Positions 6,870 through 9,987 of a DNA stretch of 9,987 nucleotides are shown piece by piece. Under the pieces are notes generated by a model that was not told the origin of the DNA, ran no database searches, and saw nothing but the letters and a program-made list of their open reading frames with translations. How positions within the stretch are numbered: the stretch's first letter is position 1; each line of letters starts with the position of its first letter. Source of the stretch: an uncultured Collinsella sp. (lineage in GTDB: Bacteria; Actinomycetota; Coriobacteriia; Coriobacteriales; Coriobacteriaceae); contig CAUDAE010000071.1 in the NCBI GenBank assembly GCA_958447445.1, forward strand, positions 1 to 9,987. Reading direction: 5' to 3'. The translations under genes were made by a program, and so were the position numbers.

Positions 6870-6945
6870 AGTTGCGGTGAAATACGGACTAAACTGGCCC
6901 ATAAACGGCCAAAACAGACCGTATTCCACCGCAACTTCCTTTTTG
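6870..6945 (+). terminator. Imperfect 18-bp inverted repeat with U-rich tail
   Basis: Arms 6870-6887 and 6919-6936 pair over 18 positions with one A-C mismatch. Inside the loop TGGCC and GGCCA form a second small stem around CATAAAC. The right arm is followed by TCCTTTTTGG, so on the plus strand it can end the aminopeptidase transcript. The U-run is a few bases away and the loop is longer than usual for a terminator. Because it ends only 23 bases before the yaaA ATG, it could instead act in the yaaA 5' leader. The nested inverted-repeat design resembles the element at 2279-2408, although the sequences differ. Confidence 0.6.
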
Positions 6946-6959
6946 GCAGAGGAGAGTCC

Positions 6960-7769
6960 ATGCTGCAGGTCATCATTTCGCCCGCCAAGCAGATGCGCGC
7001 GTCCCAAGATGCTTTTGAAGTCCTGGGCATCCCAACCTTTGTGCGCGAGACGGCTCGCCTCCACCGCGCACTGCTAGATATTGAGCGGAATGAAGGCAGC
7101 GGCGGCCTGCAGGCGCTGTGGAACGTGAGTGACAAACTGCTGGGGCCTTGCCTCAACACCCTGCATGAGTTCGGGCCCGTCCTGAAAAGCGACGATCTCG
7201 ACAATCCCGCACTCGCTCGCCACCTCTCCCCTGCCGTCATGTCCTATCACGGCATTCAATACCAGAGCATGGCACCCGAGGTGATGGATTCCGCGCAGCT
7301 CGCATGGCTGCAAGACCATCTGTGGATCCTCTCCGGCCTCTACGGGTGCGTTCGTCCCTTTCATGCCGTCGAACCGTATCGGCTGGAGATGGGCGCGAAG
7401 CTCGCCGTTGACGATGCCCGAGACCTCTACGCGTTTTGGAGCGACAAGCTCGCGCGGGCTATCGCCCCGGCAGGCTCAAACACCACGATCGTCAACCTCG
7501 CCAGCGTAGAGTATGCCAAAGCCGTTCTGCCCCACCTCGCGGGCGACGCCACGGCCGTCACATGCCTCTTTGGCGAGGGTATCCGCAACGGGAAGCCCAT
7601 CCAACGGTCGACCGCCAGCAAAAAGGCGCGCGGCTCCATGGCGCGGTGGATGGCAGAAAACAAGCTCGAGGATGCAAGCGAACTTACCGCATTCAACATC
7701 GGCTATCGACACATCCCCGAGCTTTCAGACAAAAACACCCTGGTTTTCATGAACGCGCAGGCACAATAG
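6960..7769 (+). CDS. yaaA: YaaA family (DUF328) peroxide-stress protein
   Basis: A 269-residue cytoplasmic protein of the YaaA/UPF0246 family. In E. coli the member is induced by OxyR during hydrogen peroxide stress, limits free iron and damage, and binds unusual DNA structures; the biochemical mechanism is not fully settled. Family signatures are clear along the whole length: IISPAKQM at the N-terminus, SDKL (57-60), LSGLYGCVRP (124-133), EPYRLEMG (138-145), NLASVEY (179-185) and KKARGSMARWM (221-231), then the terminal LVFMN. The start at 6960 has GAGGAGAG just upstream and gives the standard MLxxISPAK beginning. The frame is also open further upstream, but that part overlaps the aminopeptidase and the inverted repeat. 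No peroxide-responsive operator was recognised. It converges with the membrane protein gene across a 23-bp gap that has no visible terminator. Confidence 0.92.
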   Translation: MLQVIISPAKQMRASQDAFEVLGIPTFVRETARLHRALLDIERNEGSGGLQALWNVSDKLLGPCLNTLHEFGPVLKSDDLDNPALARHLSPAVMSYHGIQYQSMAPEVMDSAQLAWLQDHLWILSGLYGCVRPFHAVEPYRLEMGAKLAVDDARDLYAFWSDKLARAIAPAGSNTTIVNLASVEYAKAVLPHLAGDATAVTCLFGEGIRNGKPIQRSTASKKARGSMARWMAENKLEDASELTAFNIGYRHIPELSDKNTLVFMNAQAQ

Positions 7770-7792
7770 ACCCGCCGTTTCCAAACACCTCG

Positions 7793-8308
7793 TTACTCCG
7801 CCAAGCCATCGGCCTTTGCAATCTCGCTCGTCGAGCCATCTTGGTAGGTAATCTTAACGTGCTCCACCTCGGATACCGCAGCGCCCGCCGGGGGCTCCAA
7901 GCGCCATTCCGTCAGCGCAATGTCCATGGTCGTGGGCACGTCCCCTTGATCTTTGAGCTTCACCGTCAGCGTTTTGAGCGTCGCATCAAACGTCACGCGT
8001 TCGATTTCTTCGCCCGGAATAGACCCGCCGCTCAGCTGCAGCTGCACAAACTCGTCGCGCGGATACCAATAGTCACCCGGCGCGGCAACGGTATTGCCGC
8101 CCGTAACCTTCACTGTCATGATCGGCAGGGCATCGTCGGCCTCGAACTCCCATGCAGCGCCGCCGCGACCACCAAACGTCCAGATACAAAAGGCAATCAC
8201 CAGCACGGCAAGCACCGCAAAACCAATCGCGACCAACCCATGGTGCGCACGGCTTTCCTCGGCCGATACATCCCATTGTGTCTCTCGATATAGATGCTTG
8301 TCTTCCAT
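7793..8308 (-). CDS. Small single-pass membrane protein of unknown function
   Basis: A 171-residue protein I do not recognise. Residues 1-24 are polar and mixed-charge (MEDKHLYRETQW at the start). Residues about 25-45 form one strongly hydrophobic helix (LVAIGFAVLAVLVIAFCIWTF), followed by a Gly/Arg turn. The remaining roughly 120 residues are soluble, acidic overall and rich in alternating beta-type stretches such as IMTVKVTGG, VQLQLSGG, KTLTVKLKD and VEHVKITYQDGS, suggesting a small beta-sandwich outside the membrane. There is no lipobox or catalytic motif. The start at 8308 is chosen because GGGGAGG lies five bases upstream; the frame continues open upstream only as antisense of thiC. It is divergent from thiC and may share the short region between them, though nothing links it to thiamine. 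It could be a signal-anchor protein of the cell envelope. Confidence 0.8.
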   Translation of the reverse strand: MEDKHLYRETQWDVSAEESRAHHGLVAIGFAVLAVLVIAFCIWTFGGRGGAAWEFEADDALPIMTVKVTGGNTVAAPGDYWYPRDEFVQLQLSGGSIPGEEIERVTFDATLKTLTVKLKDQGDVPTTMDIALTEWRLEPPAGAAVSEVEHVKITYQDGSTSEIAKADGLAE

Positions 8309-8333
8309 GTACGCCTCCCCACAGGCACGCTCG

Positions 8334-8364
8334 TTAGGCCAATCGTACCCATTCGAGCTATACT
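8334..8364 (+). promoter_or_regulatory. Candidate thiC promoter
   Basis: TATACT (8359-8364) is a good -10 placed so that transcription would begin near 8371, just ahead of the riboswitch. TTAGGC (8334-8339) is a possible but poor -35 at a 19-bp spacing. Placement relative to the riboswitch is the main support. Confidence 0.45.
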
Positions 8365-8375
8365 TGAGCCCATTA

Positions 8376-8473
8376 CATAAACGGGGAGCTTGCAGGACAA
8401 GACGGCAGGCTGAGACTGGGCGCGCCCGCCCTGACCCGCAAACCTGATATGGGTAATGCCAACGAAGGGAGCC
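8376..8473 (+). promoter_or_regulatory. TPP riboswitch (THI element) controlling thiC
   Basis: The conserved thi-box blocks appear in order and spacing: CGGGGAGC (8382-8389), GGCTGAGA (8408-8415), CCCG (8435-8438), ACCTGAT (8442-8448), GGGTAATGCC (8451-8460) and GAAGGGAG (8464-8471). CTTGC and GCAGG can form the P3 stem between the first two blocks. A GC-rich variable hairpin (GGGCG with CGCCC, near 8418-8431) follows the GCTGAGA block. There is no terminator between it and the gene. The ribosome site AAGGGAG (8465-8471) is part of the conserved 3' end, so thiamine diphosphate binding most likely blocks translation initiation. Confidence 0.95.
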
Positions 8474-8479
8474 GTGCCA

Positions 8480-9814
8480 ATGAGTACACAGACCGAGCCC
8501 AAGCTCGTCACGCAAATCGACTTCGCCCGTGCCGGGCAGATCACGCCGCAGATGAAGGAAGTCGCCGAGCGCGAGCATCGCGACCCCGAGTACATCCGCG
8601 AGCGCGTGGCCGACGGCCGTATCGCCATTCCCGCCAACATCGTGCACATCAAAAAAGGCATGCGCGCCTTTGGCGTCGGTGAAGGCCTGTCCACCAAGGT
8701 CAACGTGAACTTGGGCATCTCGGGCGACAAGGCCGATGCCGCCGAGGAATGGAAGAAGGTCAAGATCGCCGAGGACTACGGCGCCGACGCCATCATGGAC
8801 CTCTCCAACTCGGGCAAGACGCGCCAGTTCCGCCAGCAGCTCATCGACGAGACGCCGCTCATGGTGGGCACCGTCCCCATGTACGACGCCATCGGCTACA
8901 TGGAAAAGCCGCTGGTCAAGCTCACCAAGGACGACCTGTTCGAGGTCGTGCGCGCGCACGCCGAGGACGGCGTGGACTTTATGACCATCCACTGCGGCAT
9001 CAACAAGTCGGTCACCAAGACTTTTAAGGAGACCGGCCGCCTGATGAACATCGTGAGCCGCGGCGGTTCACTGCTGTTTGGCTGGATGGAGGTCACCGGT
9101 AACGAGAACCCGTTCTATGAGTTCTACGACGCGTTGCTCGAGATATGCCACGAGTACGACGTGACGATTTCGCTCGGCGACTCCTGCCGCCCGGGCTGTC
9201 TCTACGACTCCAACGACGCCACCGAGACCGCTGAGATGATCGAGCTGGGCAAGCTGTGCAAGCGCGCTTGGGCCGCCGGCGTCCAGGTCATGGTCGAGGG
9301 CCCGGGTCACATGGCGCTCGACGAGATCGCCGCCAACATGAAACTGCAGAAGCGCCTGTGCCACAATGCTCCGTTCTATGTGCTCGGACCGCTGGTGACC
9401 GATATCGGCGTGGGTTACGACCACATCACCGCCGCCATCGGCGGCGCCATCTCCGCCAGCTCCGGTGCCGACTTCCTGTGCTACGTGACACCGGCCGAGC
9501 ACCTATGTCTGCCTAACGCCCAGGATGTGCTCGACGGCCTCATGGCCACCAAGATCGCCGCACACGCCGCCGATATCGCCAAGAAGGTGCCCCACGCCCG
9601 CGACATGGACGACAGGATGGGCCAGGCACGCCGCAAGCTCGACTGGGACGCCATGTGGAAGTGCGCGCTCGACCCGGGTACGGGCAAGAAGCGCTACGAG
9701 GAGTCCCCCGCCGCCACCGAGGGCACTTGCACCATGTGTGGCAAGATGTGCGCCGTCCGAACCGTCAACAAGATCTTCGAGGGCACCACGATCGACCTTG
9801 GCATGGAGGACTAG
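8480..9814 (+). CDS. thiC: Phosphomethylpyrimidine synthase ThiC
   Basis: ThiC is a radical SAM enzyme with a [4Fe-4S] cluster that rearranges aminoimidazole ribotide into the HMP-phosphate pyrimidine of thiamine. The 444-residue protein is the short bacterial form, without the long N-terminal extension of enterobacterial ThiC. Conserved blocks include MRAFGVGEGLSTKVNVNLG (61-79), MDLSNSG (106-112), the DFMTIHCGI segment (166-174), EGPGH with H277 and GYDHIT with H315 as expected metal-site histidines, and a C-terminal cluster motif C417, C420, C424. The spacing here is CX2CX3C, one residue shorter than the CX2CX4C of E. coli ThiC; from memory this is usual in the short clade. The start at 8480 lies eight bases after AAGGGAG. 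An in-frame ATG at 8456 falls inside the riboswitch and is rejected. No other thi gene is visible in the window. Confidence 0.97.
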   Translation: MSTQTEPKLVTQIDFARAGQITPQMKEVAEREHRDPEYIRERVADGRIAIPANIVHIKKGMRAFGVGEGLSTKVNVNLGISGDKADAAEEWKKVKIAEDYGADAIMDLSNSGKTRQFRQQLIDETPLMVGTVPMYDAIGYMEKPLVKLTKDDLFEVVRAHAEDGVDFMTIHCGINKSVTKTFKETGRLMNIVSRGGSLLFGWMEVTGNENPFYEFYDALLEICHEYDVTISLGDSCRPGCLYDSNDATETAEMIELGKLCKRAWAAGVQVMVEGPGHMALDEIAANMKLQKRLCHNAPFYVLGPLVTDIGVGYDHITAAIGGAISASSGADFLCYVTPAEHLCLPNAQDVLDGLMATKIAAHAADIAKKVPHARDMDDRMGQARRKLDWDAMWKCALDPGTGKKRYEESPAATEGTCTMCGKMCAVRTVNKIFEGTTIDLGMED

Positions 9815-9819
9815 CCCTG

Positions 9820-9844
9820 TCGCCGCGGCCGCTTCTGGCGGCGA
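9820..9844 (+). other. GC hairpin just after thiC
   Basis: TCGCCGC (9820-9826) pairs with GCGGCGA (9838-9844), or alternatively GCCGC (9828-9832) with GCGGC (9838-9842) around a TTCTG loop. It starts five bases after the thiC stop. No U-run follows, so it is more likely a 3'-stabilising hairpin or coincidence than a terminator. Confidence 0.35.
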
Positions 9845-9909
9845 GCCGGTGCCTGTCAATTGTTGACGTGTGAACATTTGCTTGCATTTGCGTAAAGATT
9901 GCATCGCCC

Positions 9910-9950
9910 GCCCGGGTTCGACATAGAGTCGGCCCGGGCATCTTTATAAT
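9910..9950 (+). terminator. Terminator-like hairpin with TATAAT at right edge
   Basis: GCCCGGG (9910-9916) pairs with CCCGGGC (9933-9939), and the loop contains a further 4-bp stem (CGAC 9919-9922 with GTCG 9928-9931). ATCTTTATAAT follows, a weak T-rich tail that could end the thiC transcript. The same tail contains TATAAT (9945-9950), which could be the -10 of a gene starting beyond the window; no -35 at the right distance is evident. Between 9815 and the edge I see no gene. Confidence 0.45.
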
Positions 9951-9987
9951 GCTGGCTTATAGACCCATTTGATTCCGACCGAACAAG

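Noticed and set aside
5423..7240. Long minus-strand open frame antisense to the aminopeptidase
   Set aside because: Mirror frame of a strongly coding GC-rich gene, with no ribosome site or motif.
8456..8479. Earlier in-frame ATG for thiC
   Set aside because: It is part of the conserved TPP riboswitch core and has no ribosome site; 8480 has one at the correct distance.
8309..8992. Upstream extension of the membrane-protein frame
   Set aside because: Runs antisense over the thiC riboswitch and coding region; a strong ribosome site supports the start at 8308.

Overview
This is a GC-rich, gene-dense chromosomal segment of ordinary housekeeping genes. It most resembles an actinobacterium of the Coriobacteriia (Collinsella-like). 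That placement is an inference from GC-rich codon use, strong AAAGGAG-type ribosome sites, a Gram-positive-style DNA polymerase I without proofreading residues, a short ThiC and the gene types. No phage, transposase, CRISPR, rRNA or tRNA was seen.

Layout. The minus strand at the left edge carries the N-terminal 295 codons of argG (argininosuccinate synthase). Its roughly 550-bp upstream region holds a 24-codon minus-strand ORF with a strong ribosome site. This ORF has six arginine codons, ends in three CGA codons directly before its stop, and is followed by mutually exclusive RNA pairings. Together these look like a classical arginine leader-peptide attenuator, which I consider the most interesting object in the window. 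A Cof-type HAD phosphatase follows on the plus strand. The convergent gap between it and polA contains a perfect 34-bp inverted repeat that encloses a second 10-bp hairpin, then a separate strong 15-bp hairpin that is probably the terminator of the HAD gene.

polA (minus) is divergent from an M18 aminopeptidase (plus). The aminopeptidase is followed by an imperfect 18-bp inverted repeat with a U-rich tail and then by yaaA (peroxide-stress family). yaaA converges with a minus-strand gene for a small single-pass membrane protein of unknown function. That gene is divergent from thiC, which has a complete-looking TPP riboswitch overlapping its ribosome site. After thiC come a small GC hairpin and a terminator-like hairpin with a TATAAT hexamer at the right edge.

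The genes do not form one pathway. The common thread is cis-acting RNA control: two biosynthetic genes (argG, thiC) are preceded by RNA elements that can sense the pathway product or its charged tRNA. The thiC element belongs to a well-known class. The argG element I infer from the sequence alone, and it has not been tested.
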